DNA from: Thomasclavelia spiroformis
GTDB taxonomy: Bacteria; Bacillota_I; Bacilli_A; Erysipelotrichales; Coprobacillaceae
Direction of reading: 5' to 3'
Assembly (NCBI GenBank): GCA_016901755.1
Contig: JACJKV010000011.1
Location: 1 to 64,000 of the forward strand
DNA length: 64,000 nucleotides
Shown here: positions 41,926-51,001 of the stretch, piece after piece
How positions within the stretch are numbered: position 1 is the first letter of the stretch
Layout of the letters: each line of letters begins with the position of its first letter
Program-made: the position numbers and the translations under genes
The notes under the pieces: model-generated
Told to the model about the DNA's origin: nothing
Seen by the model: the letters and a program-made list of their open reading frames with translations, nothing else
Databases searched by the model: none

Positions 41926-42255
41926 CTATAAATCCCTTAACATTTTTAAATGTTCATCAATATTTTCATGTTTTTCTTTGATATCTTTCTCTAGCTGATC
42001 AATGATTGCCAGACGTTCAAGATGTTTATCCAGTAATTGCAGTTTAGCCTCATAGTTTTCCAAATGACTGATAGCTTTTTTTAAGTTATCAAAAACTGCG
42101 TTTTTGGATACATTTTTAATTAATGCGATTTCTGACAGCGACAGATCCTGATTATAATACAGATCCAGGTATTCACGCTGTTTATCAGTTAATAATTCTT
42201 CATAAAGATCCATCAGCAAATTGATGCGCTGTTTTTTTTCTAAAAGATTTTCCAT
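41926..42255 (-). CDS. ylxM: YlxM, SRP-associated helix-turn-helix protein
   Basis: The 109-residue protein has a sigma-like helix-turn-helix (LSLSEIALIKNVSKNAVFDNLKKA, split as LSLSEIALIKNVS and KNAVFDNLKKA, about 34-57) preceded by the LLTDKQREYLDLYY motif. In streptococci YlxM associates with SRP and modulates its activity. It lies between ftsY and ffh, the usual place. It starts 2 bases after ftsY. Confidence 0.93.
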   Translation of the reverse strand: MENLLEKKQRINLLMDLYEELLTDKQREYLDLYYNQDLSLSEIALIKNVSKNAVFDNLKKAISHLENYEAKLQLLDKHLERLAIIDQLEKDIKEKHENIDEHLKMLRDL

Positions 42256-42257
42256 GT

Positions 42258-43241
42258 TTATTCCTCAACCAGATCCTTGCAAAGACCATAAATATACTGT
42301 TCAAGATCAAATTCCTGGAGATCATCTACCTTTTCTCCTAGACCAATAAATTTAACGGGTATATTTAACTGATCTTTAATGGAAAGGACAATACCACCTT
42401 TGGCTGTACCATCCATTTTAGTTAAAACAATACCTGTAATATCTGTAATTTTAGAAAATTCATTAGCCTGAGAAACCCCGTTTTGACCTGTCGTTGCATC
42501 AACAACCAGTAATGTTTCATGTGGTCCATCAGGAATAACTCTTTTAATGATACGATTCATTTTTGCAAGTTCATTCATCAGATTAACCTTATTTTGCAGA
42601 CGTCCGGCAGTGTCACAGATCAGAACATCAGCGTGTGATTCAATAGCCTTATTAAGTGCATCGTAAACAACTGCTGAAGGATCGCCACCTTCTTTTCCTT
42701 TTACTATGTCCACACCTACTCTTTGTGCCCAGACATCCAGCTGATCAATAGCTCCTGCTCTAAAAGTATCGCCGGCAGCAACAATGACCTTTTTGCCTTC
42801 ATCTTTCATGATGCGATGAGCCAGTTTACCAATGGTCGTAGTTTTTCCAGCACCATTAACGCCCACCATTAAAATGACAGTCAGTCCTTCTGCTGCATAA
42901 TTGATTTTAGTAGACATTACAGTATCATTAGCATAAATAACAAACATCTTATCCACGATGATATCATTGATTTCCTTAGGATCAGTAATATTTTTTAATC
43001 TGACTTCTACTTTGATTTCAGAAACGATTTTCATTACCATGGATACACCGACATCAGCCATGATCAGAATATTTTCCAGTTCTTCAAAGTATTCATCATT
43101 AATTTCTCTAAAACGCGCTGCCAGTTCATTGATACGCTGGGATAAAGTGGTATTGGATTTATCTAATCCAGCGACATATTTTTCATTTTGTCTGGTTGAT
43201 TTACCAACCAGTTTTTCTTTAATTTGACTAAAAAACCCCAT
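42258..43241 (-). CDS. ftsY: SRP receptor FtsY
   Basis: FtsY receives SRP-ribosome complexes at the membrane. The 327-residue protein has a minimal N-terminal region, the N domain, and G motifs GVNGAGKTTTIGKLA (about 127-141), DTAGRLQNK (about 209-217) and TKMDGTAKGG (about 271-280). The long acidic A domain of E. coli is absent, normal for Gram-positives. Confidence 0.97.
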   Translation of the reverse strand: MGFFSQIKEKLVGKSTRQNEKYVAGLDKSNTTLSQRINELAARFREINDEYFEELENILIMADVGVSMVMKIVSEIKVEVRLKNITDPKEINDIIVDKMFVIYANDTVMSTKINYAAEGLTVILMVGVNGAGKTTTIGKLAHRIMKDEGKKVIVAAGDTFRAGAIDQLDVWAQRVGVDIVKGKEGGDPSAVVYDALNKAIESHADVLICDTAGRLQNKVNLMNELAKMNRIIKRVIPDGPHETLLVVDATTGQNGVSQANEFSKITDITGIVLTKMDGTAKGGIVLSIKDQLNIPVKFIGLGEKVDDLQEFDLEQYIYGLCKDLVEE

Positions 43242-43252
43242 ATTATACCTCC

Positions 43253-46201
43253 TTATTTCTGTTCCTGTGAAAGATCGATGGCTTCTTCCAGTTTAACACT
43301 GACCAGTTTGGTAACTCCTTTTTGCTGCATTGTTGCGCCATAAAGCAAATCACATTCTTCCATTGTCCCTTCACGATGAGTAACAACGATAAATTGTGTC
43401 TGCGCACAGAATTCACGTAAATATTTAGCAAATCTTTCAACATTGGCCATATCTAAAGCCGCTTCAACTTCATCTAAGATACACATTGGCACCGGTCTGA
43501 CTCTTAAAATAGCAAACAGGCAGGATATGGCAATCAATGCTTTTTCCCCACCCGAAAATAAAGTAATGTTCTGTACGGCTTTACCTGGTGGCTGTACATC
43601 AATATCAATTCCGGTTTCTAGAATATTTTCGGGATCACTGTATTTGATTTTGGCTCTCCCACCACCAAAGAGAGAACGGAATACATGATTAAATTCTATA
43701 TTAATTTTTTCAAATGTGGTAGAAAACTTATCAGTCATGATCTCGTCCATTTCCGCGATTGCTTTGATGATGGTATCTTGGGCCTGAATAAGATCCAGTC
43801 GCTGAGCATTCATGTTTTCATAGCGAGAAGAAACATCTTTGTATTCTTCTATGGCATCGATATTGACATGTCCTAATGCCAAAAGCTGATTACGTAAAGC
43901 AGCGACTTGAGATTTTGCATTTTCAATATCAATATCATCCTGATAGTGATCAAAAGCATATTCATAGGTCATGGCATATTCCTCATTAAGACGGCTGAGG
44001 TAATTATTTAAATGAGCTTCTTTTTTGGTGGACTGAATAGCTTTTTCACTGATTTGAGATTGAATCTCTTTTAATTCTTTACGTTTGGATCTTAAAGTTA
44101 TTTCTAACTGATCGCTTTCATTAACAAAAGACATGCGCATTTCCCTTTTGGCTTTGATCTGTTCAGTAAGCTCATCACGACAGCGAATAGCTTCATTAAG
44201 TTGCATGATCAGCTGATTTTCTGTAGTTTTGTTTTTAAAGTCTTCAATTTCAACATTTTGATGTGACAATGTCTCATATTCACCTTTAGCGACGATCAGC
44301 TCTTCTTTTTTATTTTGGACAACAACTTCCAGCTTTGCATGCGACATCTGTTTTTGCAGCAGATCATGAGAAATTTCTTTCATTGTGTTATCCAGCTGAT
44401 TGTATTTGTTTCTGATATTCAGTAATTCTTTTTCGCGTTTTTCTAATTCAATTTCCAGTTTATCTAATTCTCTTTTTTGGATGATCGTTGACTGCTGACG
44501 GTTGGCACTCCCTCCAGTAAGAGATCCACCGACATTGACAATATTTCCATCTAAAGTAACCACTTTATAACGAGCAAAGGTAGCCTTTGAAATTTCTGAG
44601 GCATGGTCAATATTGTCTGCCAGAATAACATTTCCAAGCTGATTGGCAATGATCACATCGATTTTCTGACTGCTGAAGACAAAATCACTTAATATACCGA
44701 GATAGCCTTCTAATGTTGGCAGCACCAGTTTGTGTTCATCGCGAATAGTTCTTTTTTCCATTACATTTAACGGTAAAAAAGTAGCTCTTCCAGCTTTATT
44801 GTCTTTTAAGAATTTAATCGCCAAACGCGCCTGCAGATCATCTTTTGTTACGATAAACTGTAAAGCACTGCCTAAAGCAGTAGATATAGCCAGATCATAT
44901 TTTTCTTCGTTAATGATCAGTTCACCTAAGACTCCTAAAATATCAGGATTGTTTTTAGCATATCGCATAATTGCATTGACACCACTGTAATAGTGAGCTT
45001 TGTTATTGATGTTATCCTGCAGAATTTCTTTCCTCGATCGCATTTTAGAAATTTCGCTGGAAAGAAATGAAATTTTCTGTTCTGTGTTTGCCATTTCCTT
45101 TTGACAGTCCAGCTGTTTTTGTCTGATATCTTCAATTTCCTTTTCATTATTCTGTAAACGTTCCACACGGTCGTTATATTCTTCTACCAGATCAGAAAGA
45201 ATGGCTTTCAGGCTCTGCAGACGTTCTTTGATGTGTGTTTCATCACTTGATTCCAAGACCATCTTTCTTTTCTGATCTATTTCAATTTTAGAAGTTTCCA
45301 GTTTAGTAACTTCTGACATAGCTTCCATCAGCTGACTTTGCAGATCATTAATTTCATTATCGAGAACATACATTTTTTTTCTGATGTCATCATTGGCATT
45401 TTCTTTAAGCAGAATATCTGCATCGATCGTCGCCTGATTTTCATTCAGTATTTTCAGTTCTTGACTCAAGTCATCAAGCAAGGCTTTTGCTTCATGGATT
45501 TCGTGAACGAGGACTGCTACCTCGATACCGGTCAGTTTTTCTTTTAGTTCCAGATAGGTTTCCGCTTTTTCTTTTTGTCTTTTTAATGGCCCTATCTGTT
45601 TTTCCAGTTCGAATACGATATCTCCTATACGATCAAGATTGTCTTTTGTTCGTTCCAGTTTACGTATTGATTCAATTTTTCTTTTTTTGTATTTGGCAAC
45701 TCCTGCTGCTTCTTCAAAAATAGCACGTCTTTCTTCTGGTTTGCTGTCAGCAAAATTAGATATATTGCCTTGCGATATGATAGAAAGCGAATCTCTTCCT
45801 AGTCCAGTATCCATGATCAGATCGGTAATATCTTTCAATCGACACTGCTGATGATTGAGCAGATATTCAGCTTCGTTACCATGACGATACAGACGACGGG
45901 TTATTTCAACTTCATTGTAGTCATAATTCATCATTCTGTCACTATTGTCAAAAACCAGAGTAACCTCAGCAAGATTTTGTGCTTTGCGGTCTTCTGATCC
46001 AGCAAAAATGACATCGCTCATGTGGCTGCCACGCAGTGATTTGACAGACTGCTCACCAAGTACCCATCGAACTGCATCTGATATATTTGATTTTCCACAG
46101 CCATTGGGACCAACGATACCGGTGATACCTGGCTGAAATTCAACATTGACTTTATCAGCAAAAGATTTAAAGCCATGAAGTTCAATTCTTTTTAAATACA
46201 T
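43253..46201 (-). CDS. smc: Chromosome segregation SMC protein, short-armed
   Basis: SMC is the ATPase of bacterial condensin and organises the nucleoid with ScpA and ScpB. The 982-residue protein has Walker A GPNGCGKSN (31-39), hinge about 415-565 with GSLTGGSANRQQ, ABC signature LFSGGEKALIAIS (881-893), and Walker B ILDEVEAALD (908-917). Family members are near 1180 residues; both coiled-coil arms here (about 165-405 and 570-790) are shorter by roughly 90-100 residues, while head and hinge are complete. It starts 14 bases after the histidine kinase and leads into ftsY, so it is probably cotranscribed with both. Confidence 0.96.
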   Translation of the reverse strand: MYLKRIELHGFKSFADKVNVEFQPGITGIVGPNGCGKSNISDAVRWVLGEQSVKSLRGSHMSDVIFAGSEDRKAQNLAEVTLVFDNSDRMMNYDYNEVEITRRLYRHGNEAEYLLNHQQCRLKDITDLIMDTGLGRDSLSIISQGNISNFADSKPEERRAIFEEAAGVAKYKKRKIESIRKLERTKDNLDRIGDIVFELEKQIGPLKRQKEKAETYLELKEKLTGIEVAVLVHEIHEAKALLDDLSQELKILNENQATIDADILLKENANDDIRKKMYVLDNEINDLQSQLMEAMSEVTKLETSKIEIDQKRKMVLESSDETHIKERLQSLKAILSDLVEEYNDRVERLQNNEKEIEDIRQKQLDCQKEMANTEQKISFLSSEISKMRSRKEILQDNINNKAHYYSGVNAIMRYAKNNPDILGVLGELIINEEKYDLAISTALGSALQFIVTKDDLQARLAIKFLKDNKAGRATFLPLNVMEKRTIRDEHKLVLPTLEGYLGILSDFVFSSQKIDVIIANQLGNVILADNIDHASEISKATFARYKVVTLDGNIVNVGGSLTGGSANRQQSTIIQKRELDKLEIELEKREKELLNIRNKYNQLDNTMKEISHDLLQKQMSHAKLEVVVQNKKEELIVAKGEYETLSHQNVEIEDFKNKTTENQLIMQLNEAIRCRDELTEQIKAKREMRMSFVNESDQLEITLRSKRKELKEIQSQISEKAIQSTKKEAHLNNYLSRLNEEYAMTYEYAFDHYQDDIDIENAKSQVAALRNQLLALGHVNIDAIEEYKDVSSRYENMNAQRLDLIQAQDTIIKAIAEMDEIMTDKFSTTFEKINIEFNHVFRSLFGGGRAKIKYSDPENILETGIDIDVQPPGKAVQNITLFSGGEKALIAISCLFAILRVRPVPMCILDEVEAALDMANVERFAKYLREFCAQTQFIVVTHREGTMEECDLLYGATMQQKGVTKLVSVKLEEAIDLSQEQK

Positions 46202-46215
46202 ATCGTTCCCTTTCC

Positions 46216-47583
46216 TTATCTAAAGAAAACCAGTTTATTTTCTTCTAACGGCAATCTGACTTTAAAAACAGTTCCTACATCAACGGTTGATTCTACTTCG
46301 ATCTTGCCATGATGTAAATCCACGATTGATTTTACGATAGCCAGTCCTAATCCATTTCCTTCTATATTTCTTGCTTTATCTTCTCGATAAAATCTTTCAA
46401 AAATATGAGAAACAACTTCTTTAGACATTCCAATTCCAGTATCTTCGATATCAACTTCTACTTCTTTGACTGTTCTTTTTATCGTCACTGTAATTAGACC
46501 GCCGTCATTTGTATATTTAATAGCATTAGAAATAATATTTGTCCATACCTGTTCCATTCTCTGTTCATCGCCAGAGAAAATGATATCTTTTTTAGGTATC
46601 TGCAAATCAATTTCTATATCTTTGTTGGCTGCGATAGATTCCTGGGTTGATACAACACGTTTAAGCTGTTCGACCAGCGAGTAGTTACTGACTTCCAATT
46701 CTATCTCTTCTCTATCCAGCAATGTCAATTGTAACATATTTTTAGCTAATGAGGACAATCTTTTACTATTATATAAAATAATATTTGCGTATTTTTCACG
46801 TTGTTCCTTTGATAAGTCTTCTTCCTTAAGAATGTTAGCGAAGCCTTGTATCGATGTTAAAGGCGTCTGAAACTCATGGGAAATATCAGAAATGAATTTC
46901 TGTCTGGTTTCATCCTGTTTGGCTAACTGAATGGCCATACGATTGAAAGACTGATTCAGCTTAGAGATTTCATCTTCTCCTAAAGTATCAACCCTTACAC
47001 TGTAGTTTCCGTTATAAAGTTCTTTTGTAGCATTCGTCAGACGCGCAATCGGTCTGACAATGATTTCAGCTACTACCAGAAACACGACGCTGCCAATAAA
47101 AAACACACAACCCAGTATCAGTATCACTGAATTAGTAAAAATGTTTTTCTGATCACTGGTATCTTTTTGAACCAGAATATAATGATCTATCCCATTGATC
47201 TTGCATTTTTGACCATATGACAGAATGTTGTCATAACTGTATGTAACAGCTTTTTCTTTATCGTTTTGATAAAGTTTGATAATTTCCTGCAAAGAAGGAC
47301 AGTACTGACGGTCGCCATAACAAAACAGTCCGCTTTCTGGTGAATAGTATGTTATGGTCAGTTCAGAACTATCAGCATACAGTTCAATGATTTCATCTTT
47401 ATTTTGAACTCCTTCATTGCTTAAGACTTTTGAAACATATTCTCTGGTTGATATCAGATCTTCAATAACTGTTTCTTTGATCTGTTCATTGTTGCTTTTA
47501 AGGGAAACAACCCCGGCCACGGAAAAAGATGCAACAATAGTGACAAAAAAACCAAATATCAGTTTAGAATAAATAGATTTCAT
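46216..47583 (-). CDS. Sensor histidine kinase
   Basis: The 455-residue kinase has two membrane helices (about 7-28 and 150-172) flanking an extracytoplasmic sensor of about 120 residues, a HAMP linker (about 173-225), HisKA with FISDISHEFQTPLTS (phospho-His about 236), and an HATPase with NAIKYT, DTGIGMS and GNGLGLAI. There is no PAS domain, so it is not a standard WalK. The signal is unknown. It directly follows the response regulator stop and is followed 14 bases later by smc. Confidence 0.93.
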   Translation of the reverse strand: MKSIYSKLIFGFFVTIVASFSVAGVVSLKSNNEQIKETVIEDLISTREYVSKVLSNEGVQNKDEIIELYADSSELTITYYSPESGLFCYGDRQYCPSLQEIIKLYQNDKEKAVTYSYDNILSYGQKCKINGIDHYILVQKDTSDQKNIFTNSVILILGCVFFIGSVVFLVVAEIIVRPIARLTNATKELYNGNYSVRVDTLGEDEISKLNQSFNRMAIQLAKQDETRQKFISDISHEFQTPLTSIQGFANILKEEDLSKEQREKYANIILYNSKRLSSLAKNMLQLTLLDREEIELEVSNYSLVEQLKRVVSTQESIAANKDIEIDLQIPKKDIIFSGDEQRMEQVWTNIISNAIKYTNDGGLITVTIKRTVKEVEVDIEDTGIGMSKEVVSHIFERFYREDKARNIEGNGLGLAIVKSIVDLHHGKIEVESTVDVGTVFKVRLPLEENKLVFFR

Positions 47584-48255
47584 CTATTCTACCTCGACTT
47601 TATAACCTAGTCCTCTAACAGTAACAACTGAAAAACCAGGCAAATGACCGATATTCTCTCTAATACGTTTGATATGAACATCAACGGTACGATCAAAGCC
47701 ATCATAGTCCATGCCCCAGATTTTTTCTATTAACTGTTCACGGGAAAAAATCTGATTGGGATGTTTGGCCAGTTCAAAAAGCAATTCAAACTGTTTCAAA
47801 GGCAGATGAATGGTTTCATCTTTATATCTGATTTCATATTTTTCACCATCTAATTCAACATCTTTAAGCATAATGATATTTGATGCATTAATATCATAAC
47901 GACGCATGACAGCCTTAACACGTGCCATCAGTTCATTAGGATCAAATGGTTTAACTACATAATCGTCTACTCCCACTGAAAATCCTCTTAATTTATCTTT
48001 GCTTTCTCCTTTAGCAGTTAACATAATACAGGGAACGTCTTTGATTTCTTTAATATTTTCTACTAATTCAAAACCATCCATTTTTGGCATCATCACATCA
48101 ATGATGCATAAATCAATATATTCACTTTCAAAAATTTCCAGAGCTTCTTCACCATCTTTGGCTTCGATTACCTCATAACCTTCTTTATTGATATAAAATC
48201 TGATTAGTTCTCTGATGTCCTGTTCATCATCAACGATAAGTACTTTTGATTTCAT
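47584..48255 (-). CDS. OmpR-family response regulator
   Basis: The 223-residue regulator has a receiver domain (KVLIVDDEQD, phospho-Asp in LCIIDVMMPKMDG near 52, LTAKGES, and VDDYVVKPF) and a C-terminal winged helix (VDVHIKRIRENIG, RGLGYKVE). The ATG at 48255 follows GAGGTG; the GTG at 48264 lies in that site. It is cotranscribed with the kinase gene and has an extended -10 promoter. Target genes are unknown. Confidence 0.94.
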   Translation of the reverse strand: MKSKVLIVDDEQDIRELIRFYINKEGYEVIEAKDGEEALEIFESEYIDLCIIDVMMPKMDGFELVENIKEIKDVPCIMLTAKGESKDKLRGFSVGVDDYVVKPFDPNELMARVKAVMRRYDINASNIIMLKDVELDGEKYEIRYKDETIHLPLKQFELLFELAKHPNQIFSREQLIEKIWGMDYDGFDRTVDVHIKRIRENIGHLPGFSVVTVRGLGYKVEVE

Positions 48256-48281
48256 TTTACACACCTCAATTCATTTTCAAA

Positions 48282-48290
48282 ATTATATCA
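48282..48290 (-). promoter_or_regulatory. Extended -10 promoter of the two-component/smc unit
   Basis: The minus strand reads TGATATAAT, 26 bases before the regulator ATG. No good -35 is seen. Confidence 0.6.
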
Positions 48291-48297
48291 TAGTTTT

Positions 48298-48339
48298 CTT
48301 AAAAATAATATAAGGCCCTGTTCATCCTGACAGGGCTTT
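48298..48339 (-). terminator. Terminator of the membrane protein / NrnA unit
   Basis: GCCCTGT / ACAGGGC (48315-48336) extended by A-U pairs, 8-base loop, with U-rich tail on the minus strand. It precedes the response regulator gene. Confidence 0.82.
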
Positions 48340-48342
48340 TTC

Positions 48343-50007
48343 TTATTTTTTTGTAATATCATGACAAATGACACTGTTTTTACCAGGAGTATATTCAATC
48401 GTTACCTGATCGCCGGGTTGAAGTAATGGCAATTCATCAGAGAGTGATATATCAGCGATAAAAATCAGATCACTATCTTGAATTTTTAAGTAATAAAGGC
48501 TGTTTCCTTCTTTAACAGCGCTATTGATGATTGAAATAGTTCCTTCAATTTTCTCATATTTATTTTCACCGGTAGTTTTACCGTTTTGTGCTAATATTTC
48601 GTAATAATTATTTTCTGCTTCATTGACTGTCGATCCAGTCGCAACGATCTGATAGTTTTTGACAGATACAAATGCATACATTTTAACCAGATTCGAACTG
48701 TCCTTTAATGATAGAAAATAGGATGGTTCGCCATTAGCGTTGATCAGTATTGGGAAAGTTGCAGTGTATTTCAGGTTTTGCACTTTTCCTTCAGCAGAAG
48801 ACATGGCTGAATGTTCTTCAGCACCAGAAATATTGTAAAATTTACCATCTTTGGTACGTAAATTGATTAAGGCAAAACCAACGTTGCTGGCATCTTTAGA
48901 TACCGAAGTCAGTCCGGTATATAAATAAACATCATCATTAATTGCCAGATAGTTATAGCCATCAGTAGGCTGAAGAACTCCTTTTTGTGAAAAGATAGAA
49001 TTTAAAAAGCCATTGGTATATTTCCCATAGTTTTCCAGCTGCGCAACAATGAGATCAGCTGGATAAACCCTATCTACCCAACTTGGTACTTTATCAATAT
49101 CATAATACTGATGATCACCACTGACAGCGTCTACGAGCACGGCACCGACGATATCTTTTCCACCAAAAAATCCTATCTTGTAATCATAGACTGGTGCAAT
49201 CCAGTAAGGAGCCCCAGCATCATCAATTTCGAAAGCAACCTGATCAAACATCATTGTTGGATAATTGAAACGAAGATGACGGTATATATTTCGTCCGAAA
49301 TGTTCAGATGTTGAATATTTCATTCCTTCTTTCAATTCAACAACCTCAGATTCCTGAGTGACCATGTCAACTCTAATATAGGCTGGTAAACCTTCTTTAC
49401 GGTTAGTAAACCATTTGATGATATCGCTGTATTCCAACGGGGTAACACGGTATGGCGAATCTTTATAGTTGATCTGATTGTATGAATCATTGACTTCAAA
49501 CTGCGATACATAATCTACCATCTGTCCCATTTTACGATCGCCTAGTTTAATGGCACTGTCACGATCAACAACTGGTATTGACTGATACGATATAGTAGGA
49601 TTGTCTTTATAAAAATCTGCTTTTTTATCAAGATTCAATTGTGACTGATAAGATTTTGCATGAAATACTGGTAAGCTGTAAATAGTTCCTGCACCTAAAT
49701 ACAATACCAGCAATAAACAGATAACACTGAAAACTTTATTCAGTTTATCAAAGCAGCCACTAAAAAGATAATGTAAAGCTACATATATCATTAATAGCAA
49801 AATGGTTTGGATGATAAATGCTTTTGAACGTAGATGTATTGGAAACATCAAAATATATTCGACAGCTATAAAAATAATGAGTACGATCAGTAATGGCCAA
49901 AGATAAGAACGTAACGACGATGATTTTGGCTTTTGCTGAAAAGGATCTTTCTGTTTAAACATAGCACGAAACTGTTCAAACAAATCAATCAGCGATATTC
50001 TATTCAT
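48343..50007 (-). CDS. Membrane protein with large extracytoplasmic domain, unknown function
   Basis: I do not recognise this 554-residue protein. After about 35 cytoplasmic residues come three membrane helices (about 36-55, 64-85, 88-110). About 440 residues then lie, by inference, outside the cell; they include YWIAPVYDYKIGFFGGKDIVGAVLVDA (seen as YWIAPVYDYK and GAVLVDA) and a beta-rich C-terminus that ends in an OB-like LPLLQPGDQVTIEYTPG. No catalytic motif is evident. Its start has GGAGGTC and overlaps the NrnA-like gene by 8 bases, so the two are translationally coupled and may act together. Confidence 0.75.
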   Translation of the reverse strand: MNRISLIDLFEQFRAMFKQKDPFQQKPKSSSLRSYLWPLLIVLIIFIAVEYILMFPIHLRSKAFIIQTILLLMIYVALHYLFSGCFDKLNKVFSVICLLLVLYLGAGTIYSLPVFHAKSYQSQLNLDKKADFYKDNPTISYQSIPVVDRDSAIKLGDRKMGQMVDYVSQFEVNDSYNQINYKDSPYRVTPLEYSDIIKWFTNRKEGLPAYIRVDMVTQESEVVELKEGMKYSTSEHFGRNIYRHLRFNYPTMMFDQVAFEIDDAGAPYWIAPVYDYKIGFFGGKDIVGAVLVDAVSGDHQYYDIDKVPSWVDRVYPADLIVAQLENYGKYTNGFLNSIFSQKGVLQPTDGYNYLAINDDVYLYTGLTSVSKDASNVGFALINLRTKDGKFYNISGAEEHSAMSSAEGKVQNLKYTATFPILINANGEPSYFLSLKDSSNLVKMYAFVSVKNYQIVATGSTVNEAENNYYEILAQNGKTTGENKYEKIEGTISIINSAVKEGNSLYYLKIQDSDLIFIADISLSDELPLLQPGDQVTIEYTPGKNSVICHDITKK

Positions 50008-50935
50008 GGATGACCTCCTCCATATCTTTTAATAGCTGTGGCAGTTCATCTAAAGATAATAAGGTTGCTCCTGAAGCATACATATGTCCGCCACCATGGT
50101 ACTTGCTGGCCACCTTATTAACCGGAACCTGGCGTGAACGTAATGAAACTCTCCAGTTATGGTCTTTTGTATTTTCAGTAATAGCCATCCAGACATCAAA
50201 TTCTTTGATCGACCCTAGTGTATGAATATAGTTTGATCCCTGCTCTCTGGTAATATGCAATGCCTGCAGATCTTCATCTTTTAAAATATAATAGGCAATT
50301 GTACCATTAATCTGAAAATGATTTAAAATAAATTTTCTGACATAAAGATCATTTAATGATGAAAGATACATACGATCATAAAGATCCTGAAGATCGATTC
50401 CGTGTTGAAATAATAAAGCAGCTGCCTGGAATGTTCTTTCATCAGTACTGCTGTACATAAATCGGTTTGTGTCACCAACCATGCCCATATAAAGGGCTTC
50501 TGCCCCTTTGACAGATATTCTAGCATGGCTGTCATTTAACAGATCACATACCAGTTGACTGCATGAGCTGGCAGTAGGATCTTCATAATTGATGGTACCA
50601 TAACTGTCTACAACGATATGATGATCTATTTTAATAAGTTCCTGACATAGATGATAGCTTTCCCCATCAATTCTTTCCTGATTGGCTGTATCTAAAACTA
50701 TGCCTAGAACTGGATAATCAAAAGTACACTGTTCAGATGGTCTGATAAATTCAAATTTCTTGAACAAATCTATACTAAAGTCACCACTGATATATACATT
50801 TTTATCGGGAAAAGTTGCTTTGATCAGTTCATACATCCCCAGCTGACTGCCAAAGGCATCAAAATCAGGGTTGATATGACGATAAATCACGATATTGTGA
50901 TATTCATTAATTTTTGTTAAAATCTGTTTAATCAT
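50000..50935 (-). CDS. DHH/DHHA1 phosphoesterase, NrnA-like
   Basis: The 311-residue protein has the DHH family motifs NPDFDAFGS (about 22-30), LDTANQERI (about 86-94), KIDHHI (about 103-108), GMVGDTNRFMYS (about 151-162), and DHHA1 with GGGHMYASGA (about 281-290). NrnA-type enzymes degrade short RNA, pAp and, in some species, pApA from c-di-AMP. The motif set is complete, so activity is expected. It has GAGGTG and is first of a two-gene unit with the membrane protein. Confidence 0.9.
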   Translation of the reverse strand: MIKQILTKINEYHNIVIYRHINPDFDAFGSQLGMYELIKATFPDKNVYISGDFSIDLFKKFEFIRPSEQCTFDYPVLGIVLDTANQERIDGESYHLCQELIKIDHHIVVDSYGTINYEDPTASSCSQLVCDLLNDSHARISVKGAEALYMGMVGDTNRFMYSSTDERTFQAAALLFQHGIDLQDLYDRMYLSSLNDLYVRKFILNHFQINGTIAYYILKDEDLQALHITREQGSNYIHTLGSIKEFDVWMAITENTKDHNWRVSLRSRQVPVNKVASKYHGGGHMYASGATLLSLDELPQLLKDMEEVIHE

Positions 50936-50965
50936 ATATTCACCTCAGCAATATCATAACATAAT

Positions 50966-51001
50966 AAAAAAAAAAGAAAAGCCTTGGTAAGCAAGGCTTT
51001 T
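50966..51001 (-). terminator. Terminator of ackA
   Basis: AAAAGCCTTG / CAAGGCTTTT (50977-51001) with a 5-base loop and a long U-run on the minus strand. Confidence 0.9.
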
